Shown here in pieces: positions 27,721 to 37,424 of a stretch of DNA of 64,000 bases. The DNA lies in contig JAYPVI010000001.1 of NCBI GenBank assembly GCA_038134525.1, positions 186,001-250,000 on the forward strand. Reading direction: 5' to 3'. Made by a program: the position numbers and the translations under genes. Below the pieces are notes generated by a model. The model ran no database searches. It was not told the origin of the DNA and saw only the letters and a list, made by a program, of their open reading frames with translations. Source of the stretch: GCA-002727735 sp038134525. GTDB taxonomy: Bacteria; Bacteroidota; Bacteroidia; Flavobacteriales_D; Parvicellaceae. The first letter of the stretch is position 1; each line of letters opens with the position of its first letter.

Positions 27721-30700
27721 ATGAAAAAAGAAACTTTATTAATTATAATTTTCATTTGGATTAGCATTTCTAGTTATGCTTTAAACAATAAAAATAGATC
27801 CAAAACAACAAGTAATAGTTCTGTAATCCTAAAAGCATCTGGGTGTACTCCACCTACAGCAAGGAAGTATCTTGAATTTAATAATGTAAGTGCGCTATTA
27901 AGAAATGACGGTGTCATGTGGGAAGATAAATCAAGAAGAAAACCCGAATATGAAGTACCAAAGGGATCTGGTGAATATGTAATCTATGCTGGTTCTTTAT
28001 GGCTTGGCGGAAAAGATGTTAATAATCAGTTGAAATTAGCTGCAATGACATATTATGGAAATGACTTTTGGTCAGGACCTCTACAATATAGAAAAGCTAC
28101 TCCTGGTGTAATTGAAAACGGAACTTTAGGATATGGCTCTGCCAAAACAAATGCTGATGTTTGCCAAGAGTATGATGATTTTTACATTACAGAACGAAAA
28201 GAAGTTGAAAAATTCAATGCCTGGTTTGAATGCATTAACGACCCAAATTGTGATGTCAATATTGAGTTCCCTAACTACCAAATACCCAAAAGCATTATGG
28301 ATTGGCCTGGGAATTTCAACCCACAGATTTTAGGAAGCATTAGCGATTTAGACACGTACGATCCAAATCTTGCTCCTTATTTTGACAGGAATAATGACTT
28401 AATTTACAATCCTTTAGACGGTGATTATCCTTGGTACGATTTGACAAGTGAAATAGACTGCAGAACTAATAGAAGAGTTACACTATATGGGGATTACAAC
28501 ATGTGGTGGGTATTTAATGATAATGGAAATATACACTCGTGTTCACAGGGAGATCCAATAGGTATGGAAATTAAAGCCCAAGCTTTTGCTTTTGCAACCA
28601 ATGATGAAATTAATTCGATGACTTTTTATAATTACGAACTCATTAATAGATCTACTTTAACTCTTTACGATACATATTTTGCTGTTTTTATGGATGCTGA
28701 TATTGGCTGTTCTCAAGATGATTACACCGGTTGCGATGTGCAAAGGGGTTTAGGTTACGCATACAATGGTGACGCCACTGATGATGGATGTAGTTATGGA
28801 ATCGGACAAAACCCACCTGCAATTGGGGTTGATTTTTTTGAAGGCCCTTATCAAAATAATGACGGTAAAGATAATATACTAAGTTCAGATGTTGGCGCAG
28901 CTTATCAGGACAATGGTATACCTTATAAAGGACTAGGAATTGGCTACGGGGATGGCATAATTGATAACGAAAGATTGGGAATGAAAAGATTCACCTATTT
29001 TAATAACACTACTGCAAATCAAAATATGACAGATCCATCAATTGCGCCTGAATTTTATGGGTTTATGGATGGATATTGGAAGGACAACACCCCGTTTTAC
29101 TACGGTGGAACTGGGCACCAACAATCTGCCAGCACCCCACTCACAAGGACGAATTATTGCTTTCCTGGCGACAGTGACCCCTTAAATTGGGGGCTTGTCT
29201 CTGCAGGAAGTGGTATTACTCCACCACCATTTCTAGAATGGTCTGAACAAAACCCTAATGGCCCAGGAAGTACTCCAAATACTGCAAGAGATAGACGATT
29301 CTTACAGTCAGCAGGACCATTTAACTTAGAACCTGGTGCATTAAATAATATTACATTAGGAGTAGTTTATGGTAAAGCCATTTCCTCAGATCCATTTCAG
29401 TCAGTAGAATTAGTAAGAAAAGCTGATGATAAAGCACAAGCATTGTTTGACAATTGTTTTAGAATTTTAAATGGACCAGATTCTCCAGAGATGACAATAC
29501 AAGAACTTGATAAAGAACTAATTTTGTATTTAAATAAAACTGAATCTATTGAAGCTTATGAAGAAATAGACCCTGTTGTCCTATCTTACGGATACACCCC
29601 AGAAGAATCCAAATATAAGTTTCAGGGATACCTAATATATCAACTAAAAGATGGAAGCGTAGATGCTTCAAAGTTAAGTGATCCGTCATTAGCAAGACTA
29701 ATTGGCCAATGTGACATCACAGACAACATAACCAAAATTGTAAACTACAATTTTGATGAAGATTTATTAGCCTCAGTCCCTGAACTAATGGTCGATGGTC
29801 AAAATAATGGGATTTTTCACTCATTTAAAGTTACAACAGATGCATTTGCTCAAGGAGATGTAAAGTTAGTAAATCACAAAAAATACTATTACATGGTATT
29901 GTCTTATGCTTATAATAATTATAAAACATATGACCCAGCGGATCCTGCGTCACTAGATGGCCAACAATTTCCATTTAAAGGAGGAAGAAAATCAGTGAAT
30001 GGTGGCGCTATAAGTTCTTATGTTGGAATACCACATATTACTTCTGCAGAATCAGGAGGGACTTCATTACAAGCCCAATACGGGACCACACCTGAGATCA
30101 CAAGAATTGAAGGTAGAGGAACAGGAAAAAACAATGTAGACTTCACAATACAAACTGAATTAGAAATTGTTACAAATTTCGCCTCTAAAGAAGTTACTTA
30201 CAAAGAAAACAAAGCACCAATTTTGATAAAAGTTATTGACCCGTTAAATGTAAAACGGGGTAATTACAAACTTCAATTAAACGAAGAAAATACATCTTCA
30301 TTCAATGCATCAAATAAAAACTTACTAGACTCTTGTGAATGGGTGTTAATAAGAGAATTTAATGGCTCATTAGACACCATATTTTCTGATCAGACTATTA
30401 AAATTAACAATGAACAATTAATTCCAGAGTGGGGTATTTCAGTACAGATCGAATATTATAATCCAACCCCCATTTTAGGAGCAGACCAAAATAATTCTCT
30501 TGATGCTATGTTTGATTTATTAGAGTCTACAATTAAGTTTAATGATTCATCATTAAACTGGCTGAGCGGAATTCCAGACCTTGACAGTGACACAAATCAA
30601 AACTGGATTCGTGCTGGAAATTTAATTGAAGTAGATGACATAAGCAATGCTAAGTTTAGTGATGTATATGTAAATAATGGGACACCGGAGGTACAGACAC

Positions 30701-31968
30701 CACTTGATCCTGAAGAACGCTGTGAATCAATACTAAACGGCACATGGACACCATTTAGATTTGCAGGGAGTAATGAAAGCGATAATGGTTTGGATTGTCA
30801 TAATATGCCCGTTGCAATTGGAAGCCAAAAACAAGCCAGAAATCAAACTAAAATTCACTGGACACCAAGTGTTGATGTTGTAATTACCAAGGATAAATCT
30901 AAATGGACAAGATCTCCGGTTTTTGAAATGCAAGACAATCCTGACTTATCTTGGGATGGAAATACGCAAAAAGGTAAAATCAAACATAAGCCTTCTGTTG
31001 ATAAAAATGGTAAAAATCATTTGGATGCAAATTACAACACTACTGAAGGAGAACTTACTTCAGCAACAGGAATGGGCTGGTTCCCAGGGTATGCTATTGA
31101 CATTACCACCGGGGAAAGATTAAACATCGGATTTGGTGAGGATAGTTGGTTGGGAAATCATGGTGGAAATGATATGATATTCAATCCATCGGCAGCTTTA
31201 TACAGCAACAGTGGTGACTACATTGGTGGTGGTAAGCACTTTATTTTTGTCTTTAGAAATTCTAAAAATGAAAATTTGCAGCGATTAAGTAGTGTTGGTG
31301 TTTATGATTATGGAGAATCTCTGATAAACAGTTTTGAATTTAAACTTTGGAAAAGCTGCATCTGGGTTGGCAACCCTTTATTAAATGGGGATTTAAATTC
31401 AAATTGGTATCAATACAGCGAAAGTAATCCATCCTCTTTTATATTAAGTGATGTAAAAATTCGCTTAAGGGTAGCAAACAAATATGAAGCACTGAACACC
31501 AACGATAATAATAATGATAACATTAGAGATGATGTCAGTGCTAAAATTAATTCAAATTATAGCAATTCTGCTAATAATTGGAATCCATATTATTCTTTCC
31601 AACTAAATAATGTTTCTACCCTGACTGAGGACAGAAATACCTTAATGGATGCTTGTTCCTTAATAAATGTGGTTCCGAATCCATATTACGCCTACTCAAA
31701 TTATGAGACACACAAATTGGACAACGTAGTGAAAATTGTTAACATTCCAGAAATATGTACCATCAAAATTTATACTGTTAATGGAAATTTGGTAAGAACA
31801 TACACCAAGGATGATCCATCTACATCAGTTGATTGGGATTTAAAGAACTTTAAAGGAATACCAGTTGCTAGCGGTGTTTATTTAATACACGTAGAAGTTC
31901 CTGGCATCTGCGAAAGAGTACTAAAATGGTTTGGAGCAATAAGACCTCCCGATTTAGATGAATTTTAA
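27721..31968 (+). CDS. Very large secreted protein with T9SS-type C-terminal domain
   Basis: This protein has 1415 residues and a signal peptide (MKKETLLIIIFIWISISSYA). The N-terminal third is closely similar to the truncated gene at 1-1083 (shared GSGEYVIYAGSLWLGGKD-type blocks and GDYNMWWVFNDNG). A calcium-loop-like segment, DRNNDLIYNPLDGDYPWYD, is conserved in both. The last 90 residues look like a T9SS sorting domain: VVPNPYYAYSNYE, VKIVNIPEICTIKIYTVNGN, GIPVASGVYLIHVEVPG, ending in WFGAIRPPDLDEF. It should therefore cross the outer membrane through the Por secretion system. No enzymatic motif recognised. It stands alone, without the TonB receptor that accompanies its paralogue. Confidence 0.88.
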   Translation: MKKETLLIIIFIWISISSYALNNKNRSKTTSNSSVILKASGCTPPTARKYLEFNNVSALLRNDGVMWEDKSRRKPEYEVPKGSGEYVIYAGSLWLGGKDVNNQLKLAAMTYYGNDFWSGPLQYRKATPGVIENGTLGYGSAKTNADVCQEYDDFYITERKEVEKFNAWFECINDPNCDVNIEFPNYQIPKSIMDWPGNFNPQILGSISDLDTYDPNLAPYFDRNNDLIYNPLDGDYPWYDLTSEIDCRTNRRVTLYGDYNMWWVFNDNGNIHSCSQGDPIGMEIKAQAFAFATNDEINSMTFYNYELINRSTLTLYDTYFAVFMDADIGCSQDDYTGCDVQRGLGYAYNGDATDDGCSYGIGQNPPAIGVDFFEGPYQNNDGKDNILSSDVGAAYQDNGIPYKGLGIGYGDGIIDNERLGMKRFTYFNNTTANQNMTDPSIAPEFYGFMDGYWKDNTPFYYGGTGHQQSASTPLTRTNYCFPGDSDPLNWGLVSAGSGITPPPFLEWSEQNPNGPGSTPNTARDRRFLQSAGPFNLEPGALNNITLGVVYGKAISSDPFQSVELVRKADDKAQALFDNCFRILNGPDSPEMTIQELDKELILYLNKTESIEAYEEIDPVVLSYGYTPEESKYKFQGYLIYQLKDGSVDASKLSDPSLARLIGQCDITDNITKIVNYNFDEDLLASVPELMVDGQNNGIFHSFKVTTDAFAQGDVKLVNHKKYYYMVLSYAYNNYKTYDPADPASLDGQQFPFKGGRKSVNGGAISSYVGIPHITSAESGGTSLQAQYGTTPEITRIEGRGTGKNNVDFTIQTELEIVTNFASKEVTYKENKAPILIKVIDPLNVKRGNYKLQLNEENTSSFNASNKNLLDSCEWVLIREFNGSLDTIFSDQTIKINNEQLIPEWGISVQIEYYNPTPILGADQNNSLDAMFDLLESTIKFNDSSLNWLSGIPDLDSDTNQNWIRAGNLIEVDDISNAKFSDVYVNNGTPEVQTPLDPEERCESILNGTWTPFRFAGSNESDNGLDCHNMPVAIGSQKQARNQTKIHWTPSVDVVITKDKSKWTRSPVFEMQDNPDLSWDGNTQKGKIKHKPSVDKNGKNHLDANYNTTEGELTSATGMGWFPGYAIDITTGERLNIGFGEDSWLGNHGGNDMIFNPSAALYSNSGDYIGGGKHFIFVFRNSKNENLQRLSSVGVYDYGESLINSFEFKLWKSCIWVGNPLLNGDLNSNWYQYSESNPSSFILSDVKIRLRVANKYEALNTNDNNNDNIRDDVSAKINSNYSNSANNWNPYYSFQLNNVSTLTEDRNTLMDACSLINVVPNPYYAYSNYETHKLDNVVKIVNIPEICTIKIYTVNGNLVRTYTKDDPSTSVDWDLKNFKGIPVASGVYLIHVEVPGICERVLKWFGAIRPPDLDEF

Positions 31969-31984
31969 TTTTTAAACTAAAATT

Positions 31985-31998
31985 TAAAAATAGTTCAC
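31985..31998. repeat. TAAAAATAGTTCAC motif (right copy)
   Basis: Exact second copy of the 14-base motif at 27584-27597, 17 nt after the stop of the large secreted protein gene. It is followed within 10 nt by an AT-rich inverted repeat, GATTT-TTT-AAATC. The function is unknown; a paired 3'-end or regulatory element is possible. Confidence 0.4.
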
Positions 31999-32060
31999 CC
32001 ATTTTGATTTTTTAAATCATTGATTATCAATTTATTAAAAATTTTTAAGTGGAAATTATT

Positions 32061-32068
32061 TATTTTTG
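32061..32068 (+). promoter_or_regulatory. Candidate -7 element of the phasin-like operon
   Basis: TATTTTTG matches the Bacteroidota -7 consensus TAnnTTTG and ends 25 nt before the first phasin-like gene. No clear TTTG is at -33. Confidence 0.35.
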
Positions 32069-32093
32069 GTTCAAATTTAAAAACTAACAAAAA

Positions 32094-32444
32094 ATGGAAA
32101 TGGTTAAAAATATGGTTTACGCTGGTGTAGGTCTTGCTACAATGACCTCAGACAAGGTGAAAGAAACCATTGAAGAACTGGTTGAAAAAGGAAGAATTTC
32201 AGATACAGAAGGTAAAAGAATCGTTCAAGATTTTTTTTCATCCACTGAAAAAAGAAGAGAAGATTTTGAATCTAAGTTTAAAATGGCAACTGAAAAAGTT
32301 ACTGAAAAGTTTGACTTTCTTACTAAAGAAAAAGAAATACAGGCATTAAACGAAAAAATTCAATCACTTGAAATAGAACTAGCTAAAGCAAAAAAAGCAG
32401 CTAGTAAAACAATAATAAAATCTAAAACACAAACAACTAAATAA
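32094..32444 (+). CDS. Phasin-like / PHA granule-associated helical protein (copy 1)
   Basis: The 116-residue, almost entirely helical protein begins MVKNMVYAGVGLATMTSDKVKETIEELVEKG, followed by DTEGKRIVQDFF and a long charged coiled coil (KEKEIQALNEKIQSLEIELAKAKKA). The pattern of an amphipathic N-terminal helix, a glycine hinge and a coiled coil is that of phasin-family / polyhydroxyalkanoate synthesis regulator PhaF-like proteins. It is a paralogue of the gene that begins directly at the next base. No PHA synthase is in the window, so the granule role is inference; other lipid-surface or membrane-coating roles are possible. Confidence 0.7.
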   Translation: MEMVKNMVYAGVGLATMTSDKVKETIEELVEKGRISDTEGKRIVQDFFSSTEKRREDFESKFKMATEKVTEKFDFLTKEKEIQALNEKIQSLEIELAKAKKAASKTIIKSKTQTTK

Positions 32445-32819
32445 ATGGACACAATAAAAACATTAACTTATGCTGGACTTGGTTTAGCCATGCAAACAAA
32501 TGAAAAAGTAAAAACTCAATTTAACGAACTTGTAGAATTAGGAAAAAAAACTGATTTAGAAGGGAAAAATATTGTAGGTGACTTTTTTAAAACTATTGAT
32601 ACTGCAAAAGAAGATATTGAAACTCAAATTGAAAAAAACAAATCTAAATTATATGACACTTTCCCAGGGCTTAAAGAAATCGAGGAGAAATTTTCTACTA
32701 AAGCAGAGGAAATGAAATCAACGTTTAAAGAAACAATTAATAACGCTAAAAATTCTTTTAGCCAAACTAAAGATTCAAATGTAGAAGATGCTTCTATAGT
32801 TGAAGAAACAGAAAATTAA
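32445..32819 (+). CDS. Phasin-like / PHA granule-associated helical protein (copy 2)
   Basis: The 124-residue protein begins at the base after the copy 1 stop. The N-terminal pattern is the same: MDTIKTLTYAGLGLAMQTNEKVK, FNELVELGKKTDLEGKNIVGDFF. The second half differs: it is lysine/glutamate rich, contains a proline kink (YDTFPGLKEIEEKF) and ends acidic (DASIVEETEN). The two proteins probably form hetero-oligomers. A strong terminator follows 25 nt after the stop. Confidence 0.7.
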   Translation: MDTIKTLTYAGLGLAMQTNEKVKTQFNELVELGKKTDLEGKNIVGDFFKTIDTAKEDIETQIEKNKSKLYDTFPGLKEIEEKFSTKAEEMKSTFKETINNAKNSFSQTKDSNVEDASIVEETEN

Positions 32820-32838
32820 TTACATCAATTATCTAAAT

Positions 32839-32866
32839 AAAAAAGGGGACAATAGTCCCCTTTTTT
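32839..32866. terminator. Bidirectional rho-independent terminator
   Basis: GGGGAC (32845-32850) pairs with GTCCCC (32855-32860) across an AATA loop, with six A before and six T after. It separates the converging phasin-like and atpC genes. Confidence 0.9.
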
Positions 32867-32885
32867 AATGCTTCATAAGATTGAT

Positions 32886-33119
32886 TCAAGAAGCTAAAAC
32901 CGTTATTTTATTTAAAGAAACCTCAACAACACCTCCAGGAATGTCAAAAAACTCTTCTTTATCATTTTGCTTTACCTTAACGGTTCCCTTTACAAGACTT
33001 GAAACTAAAGGAGCATGGTTGTTTAGGATACCAATTTGACCATCAATTCCAGGAACTACAACTAATGTTGCTTCTCCACTATATAGTGTTGTATCAGGTG
33101 TAATTATTTGAACTTCCAT
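32886..33119 (-). CDS. atpC: ATP synthase F1 epsilon subunit (short form)
   Basis: This 77-residue protein consists of only the N-terminal beta-sandwich of epsilon (IITPDTTLYSGEATLVVVPG, GQIGILNNHAPLVSSL). The C-terminal helical hairpin, which inhibits ATP hydrolysis in many bacteria, is absent, as is usual in Bacteroidota. It is 9 nt after atpD. The other F1Fo genes are not in the window. Confidence 0.93.
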   Translation of the reverse strand: MEVQIITPDTTLYSGEATLVVVPGIDGQIGILNNHAPLVSSLVKGTVKVKQNDKEEFFDIPGGVVEVSLNKITVLAS

Positions 33120-33128
33120 AATTAAAAA

Positions 33129-34634
33129 TTACTTTACGTCAGCTAACATCTTTTCACCCGCTTCAATTACTTCTTCAATAGTTCCTTTAAGATTGAAAGC
33201 AGCCTCAGGATATTTATCTACTTCACCATCCATAATCATATTAAACCCTTTAATGGTGTCTTCAATGCTTACGAAAACCCCAGGCATTCCAGTAAATTGT
33301 TCTGCAACGTGGAATGGCTGTGACAAGAAACGCTGAACCCTTCTTGCTCTATGTACAGCTAACTTATCTTCTTCAGATAATTCATCCATACCTAAAATGG
33401 CAATAATATCTTGTAGTTCGTTGTATCGTTGTAATAATATTTTAACTCTTTGTGCACAATTATAATGAGCATCACCTAAAATCTGTGGAGTCAGAATTCT
33501 TGATGTAGAATCTAGTGGATCTACAGCAGGGTAAATACCAAGCGCAGCCAGTTTTCTTGATAGTACTGTTGTAGCATCAAGGTGAGCAAACGTAGTTGCA
33601 GGTGCAGGATCAGTTAAATCATCAGCTGGCACGTAAACTGCCTGTACTGATGTTATAGAACCTTTTTTAGTGGAAGTAATTCTTTCCTGCATGGCTCCCA
33701 TTTCAGTTGCTAACGTAGGTTGGTAACCTACAGCAGATGGCATTCTCCCTAATAAAGCAGATACTTCTGATCCTGCTTGGGTAAATCGAAATATGTTATC
33801 GATAAAGAATAAAATATCTTTTCCTTTACCTTCACCATCACCATCTCTAAAGTTTTCAGCTAATGTTAATCCGGAGAGTGCAACTCTTGCTCTTGCTCCT
33901 GGAGGCTCATTCATTTGTCCAAAAACAAATGCAGCTTGTGATTCTTTTAGCGCTTCTTTGTTGATTTTATCCAATGGCCAATTTCCTTTTTCCATTTCTT
34001 CCATGAACTCATCACCATACTTTACAATTCCTGATTCAAGCATTTCACGTAATAAGTCATTTCCTTCTCTAGATCTTTCTCCAACACCTGCAAAAACGGA
34101 TAGACCATCGTGCCCTTTTGCAATGTTGTTAATTAATTCTTGTATCAAAACTGTTTTACCAACTCCGGCACCACCAAATAAACCAATTTTACCCCCCTTA
34201 GCATAAGGCTCAATCAAGTCAATAACTTTGATTCCTGTAAATAGTACTTCTGTTGCCGTAGTCAAATCTTCAAACTTTGGAGCCTCTCTGTGTATAGGCA
34301 ACTTTTTATCTGTTTCACATTCACCAATACCGTCTATTGCCTCTCCAACTACATTAAACAATCTCCCCTTTACTTCATCACCCGTAGGCATACTAATTGG
34401 AGCACCAATTGCAATTGCAGACATACCTCTAGTAAGACCATCTGTTGAATCCATAGCAACAGTTCTTACACTATCCTCACCGATATGCTTTTGACATTCT
34501 AAAACTACTCTAGTACCATCTTCTTTTTTAATTTCAATAGCATCCAAAAGGTTGGGCAACTTATCCGCATTTTCAAAACTAACATCTACAACCGGTCCAA
34601 TTACCTGTGAGATTTTTCCTATAATTTGAGACAT
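33129..34634 (-). CDS. atpD: ATP synthase F1 beta subunit
   Basis: This 501-residue catalytic subunit has the Walker A motif GGAGVGKT, the catalytic GERSREGNDL, the Walker B region DILFFIDNIFRFTQ, the signature PAVDPLDSTSR and the DELSEED motif (MDELSEEDKLAV). It forms a two-gene operon with atpC, apart from the rest of the ATP synthase genes. This split is typical of Bacteroidota. Length is normal. Confidence 0.98.
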   Translation of the reverse strand: MSQIIGKISQVIGPVVDVSFENADKLPNLLDAIEIKKEDGTRVVLECQKHIGEDSVRTVAMDSTDGLTRGMSAIAIGAPISMPTGDEVKGRLFNVVGEAIDGIGECETDKKLPIHREAPKFEDLTTATEVLFTGIKVIDLIEPYAKGGKIGLFGGAGVGKTVLIQELINNIAKGHDGLSVFAGVGERSREGNDLLREMLESGIVKYGDEFMEEMEKGNWPLDKINKEALKESQAAFVFGQMNEPPGARARVALSGLTLAENFRDGDGEGKGKDILFFIDNIFRFTQAGSEVSALLGRMPSAVGYQPTLATEMGAMQERITSTKKGSITSVQAVYVPADDLTDPAPATTFAHLDATTVLSRKLAALGIYPAVDPLDSTSRILTPQILGDAHYNCAQRVKILLQRYNELQDIIAILGMDELSEEDKLAVHRARRVQRFLSQPFHVAEQFTGMPGVFVSIEDTIKGFNMIMDGEVDKYPEAAFNLKGTIEEVIEAGEKMLADVK

Positions 34635-34660
34635 ATAAAATCGTTTTATTTTTTACGCTG

Positions 34661-34668
34661 CAAAACTA
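34661..34668 (-). promoter_or_regulatory. Candidate -7 element of atpDC
   Basis: On the minus strand this reads TAGTTTTG, matching TAnnTTTG, and ends 26 nt before the atpD ATG. No matching -33 TTTG is evident. Confidence 0.35.
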
Positions 34669-34785
34669 ATATAATTTACATTACTTATGCAGATATGTTA
34701 ATAAAATCACAAGTTGTTGATAGCATGGTGAAATTAACTGCTATTTTTACTCCTTAAATGAATAATATTTTATAACCTATTTTTT

Positions 34786-35718
34786 GTGCAAGTACATTCA
34801 GATTTTTCTAATTACATCAACATTAAAAATCCAGTAGTAACTGTAGGTACATTTGACGGAGTACATTTAGGTCATCAAAAGATATTAAATAGACTTAAAA
34901 AAATTGCTTCTTCAGTTGGTGGCGAGACAGTATTACTTACATTTCACCCTCACCCTAGAAAAGTGTTGTTTAATGATAAAACCGTAAAACTCATTCATAC
35001 TTTAGATGAAAAAATTGAAGTCCTAAAAAAAAATGGATTAGACCATTTAGTTATCTATCCATTTAACCGTTCTTTCTCTACTTTTAGTGCTGAAAGATAT
35101 ATAGAAGAATTACTCGTTAATCAACTCAAAACACACACACTAGTTATAGGTTATGACCATCATTTTGGAAATGATCGAAAAGGGAATATTGAATTATTAA
35201 ATTCACTAAAAAATAAATATAATTATCATCTTGAGGAAATTAGCGCTCATGAGATAAATGAAATTAAAGTCAGCTCCACTAAAATAAGGAAGGCCATATA
35301 TGATGGAAATATTCACTTAGTCCCAAATTACACGGGACATCCATTTCATTTCTCAGGCATTATAATTAAAGGTGATGGTATTGGCAAAACTATAAATTAT
35401 CCCACTGCTAACATTTCAATTTCAAGCCATGAGAAAATTATTCCTAAAAAGGGAGTATATGCGGTAAAATGTGAGCTTAAGAATAAAAAATATGGTAATG
35501 GAATAATGAATATAGGTAATCGACCTACCATTGGAATTAATCAGAATGAAAGCATTGAAATACATTTATTTGGATTTAATGAAGACATTTATGGGGAGAT
35601 CCTTAAAGTGAATGTGATAAAAAAAATAAGAGACGAAAAAAAATTTAAAAACTTGAAAGCGCTAAAAGCTCAAATTGATAAAGATTGTGTTAAGGCAAAT
35701 CAAATCTTAAGTGAATAA
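34786..35718 (+). CDS. ribF: Bifunctional riboflavin kinase / FAD synthetase
   Basis: The 310-residue enzyme makes FMN from riboflavin and FAD from FMN. The N-terminal FAD-synthetase nucleotidyltransferase domain shows VTVGTFDGVHLGHQ and LLTFHPHPRKVL, VIGYDHHFGNDRKGN and SSTKIRKAI. The C-terminal riboflavin kinase domain shows GDGIGKTINYPTANI and GVYAVKCELK, GNRPTIGIN and IEIHLFGFNEDIYG. The start is GTG 34786. It overlaps the LRR gene by 8 nt. Confidence 0.95.
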   Translation: MQVHSDFSNYINIKNPVVTVGTFDGVHLGHQKILNRLKKIASSVGGETVLLTFHPHPRKVLFNDKTVKLIHTLDEKIEVLKKNGLDHLVIYPFNRSFSTFSAERYIEELLVNQLKTHTLVIGYDHHFGNDRKGNIELLNSLKNKYNYHLEEISAHEINEIKVSSTKIRKAIYDGNIHLVPNYTGHPFHFSGIIIKGDGIGKTINYPTANISISSHEKIIPKKGVYAVKCELKNKKYGNGIMNIGNRPTIGINQNESIEIHLFGFNEDIYGEILKVNVIKKIRDEKKFKNLKALKAQIDKDCVKANQILSE

Positions 35719-36289
35719 ACCAACTCAATATCTACTATCTACTTTAATATTACTATCTTCCAATTTAGTTGCTCAACGAAACGTAATATATAAAGACCTA
35801 GATAAAGCAATTCAATGTAAAGAGCATGTATACAAGCTTGATCTTTCTAGAAAAAAACTTGACTCCTTACCAATACAACTTTATCAATTAAAAAACGTAG
35901 AGTATTTAGATTTAAGTAAAAACAGATTAAATCACATTCCACCAAAATTAAAGGAATTACCACATTTGGAATCCATTAATTTATCAAAAAATGAGTTTGC
36001 TGATTTTCCTTTAATACTAACAGAATTAAAACAGCTTCAGGAAATTATAATCAACAATAACAAGATTAGTTCCATCCCAAAACAAATAGAAAACTTGAAT
36101 AATCTAATCAAATTAGACTTATGGTCCAATGAATTATCTATCATCCCTAAAGAGATCAGCAACTTGTCCCTTCTTGAAGTACTTGACTTAAGAGTGATTC
36201 AATTTACAGACCATGAGAAAAAAAGAATATCTGATCTTTTGCCCAACACTAAAATTTATTTTTCGAATTCGTGTAACTGTGGTGACTAA
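35711..36289 (+). CDS. Exported leucine-rich-repeat protein
   Basis: The 192-residue protein starts at GTG 35711 inside the end of ribF. A signal peptide (YLLSTLILLSSNLVAQ) is followed by about five leucine-rich repeats with the consensus L-x-x-L-x-x-L-D-L-S-x-N-x-L-x-x-I-P (YLDLSKNRLNHIPPKL, INLSKNEFADFPL, IIINNNKISSIPKQI, LDLWSNELSIIPKEI). It ends in a short cysteine tail (SCNCGD). LRR proteins bind other proteins; the target is unknown. Its last four bases overlap the convergent lipoprotein gene. Confidence 0.88.
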   Translation: MNKPTQYLLSTLILLSSNLVAQRNVIYKDLDKAIQCKEHVYKLDLSRKKLDSLPIQLYQLKNVEYLDLSKNRLNHIPPKLKELPHLESINLSKNEFADFPLILTELKQLQEIIINNNKISSIPKQIENLNNLIKLDLWSNELSIIPKEISNLSLLEVLDLRVIQFTDHEKKRISDLLPNTKIYFSNSCNCGD

Positions 36290-37422
36290 TTACATCCTAC
36301 CTCTACACCCCCAGTTATTAGAGAAATAGCCACAGCCTGAGTAGCAGAATTTTGAGGGACTAAATTCGCTGAATCACAACAGAATTTAAATTCACTTGTT
36401 AGTTGACCAGCACACATCTCCAACATGGTTCCATCAGAAAGAAATGTAGATAATTTAGTACTGTACTTGCTCGCAAAAATACCATATCCATTGTTAACAT
36501 TAGTAAATATGGGTCTTTCAGTAACCACTCCAGTAACAGGCTCATTTACTTGCATATACGTGTTTAAATCATCATTTCCTGCTGTTAAAATAAATTCAAT
36601 CGCATCCATTTTTAAAACTCTTTTTACCACATTATCTTCATTTTCATTATTCTCTAACTGACTCACTACCCAATTAAAAAAAGATATTCCTGCAATATCT
36701 TTGAACATCTCCTCTCCTCCTTCGGTAGATACACTAATTTGTCTTCCCAGATCCCATTCTATATATTTATCTTTCTCTGTTAAATCGCTATATACTTCTG
36801 TGTAGTGTAATCTTAAAACCAACTCAAATCGTCTTCCTCCTTCTGCAGTTATCCACCTTAAAGATTGGTCAAAATATCCATCTTCTGTAGTTGCTAGATC
36901 AACATCAGCTACTTTAAAACCATTAATCCTTAAAAATAGGTAGGTCTGGTATTTAAAATTTAACCAAGACCCCTTAATCATATCTGTTCTAGCATCAAAT
37001 TCAAGGTCTTTTTCAGGAACAGAAACTTTCAGATGATAGCTGTTTTCCTCCTTTAATGTATCATAAAGTGATTCGAAAAAATATACTTTTTGTGAATCTT
37101 CGTAAAAAATACCTGGATCCAAGCCGCCAACCATGAGTTCCTTAAGCGTGTCTTGATCAATTAAACTCCCCCACTCGTTATACTCCTCTAGAACTGCAAT
37201 AACATTATTAAATTCAGTACAGTCATTAATGGCTGCATAACTCACATTGTTGCCATATCCCAAAAAAGATTTATTGATTTTTACAAATTGGGTGTCCTGA
37301 GACTGATCCAATAAACCATAGACAATCGGAATGGTTTTATAAGGTGCATTTAATTCAAAATCAGTACTACAAGAAATGAATAAAATTAAAGTGGAAAAAA
37401 ACGAAATGACTGTTTTTTTCAT
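36286..37422 (-). CDS. DUF4249-like lipoprotein
   Basis: This 378-residue protein has a lipoprotein signal (MKKTVISFFSTLILFISC) and then FELNAPYKTIPIVYGLLDQSQDTQFVKINKSFLG, the kind of start seen in DUF4249-type surface lipoproteins of Bacteroidota. The remainder is predicted beta-rich, with two cysteine groups near the end (EMCAGQL, FKFCCDS). Function unknown. It follows the M43 protease gene by 2 nt and is the last gene of a metB-M43-lipoprotein run. Confidence 0.7.
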   Translation of the reverse strand: MKKTVISFFSTLILFISCSTDFELNAPYKTIPIVYGLLDQSQDTQFVKINKSFLGYGNNVSYAAINDCTEFNNVIAVLEEYNEWGSLIDQDTLKELMVGGLDPGIFYEDSQKVYFFESLYDTLKEENSYHLKVSVPEKDLEFDARTDMIKGSWLNFKYQTYLFLRINGFKVADVDLATTEDGYFDQSLRWITAEGGRRFELVLRLHYTEVYSDLTEKDKYIEWDLGRQISVSTEGGEEMFKDIAGISFFNWVVSQLENNENEDNVVKRVLKMDAIEFILTAGNDDLNTYMQVNEPVTGVVTERPIFTNVNNGYGIFASKYSTKLSTFLSDGTMLEMCAGQLTSEFKFCCDSANLVPQNSATQAVAISLITGGVEVGCN

Positions 37423-37424
37423 AA

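Noticed and set aside
33793..34494. Plus-strand open frames opposite atpD
   Set aside because: They are antisense shadows of a highly conserved gene, with serine/proline-rich compositions typical of such shadows.
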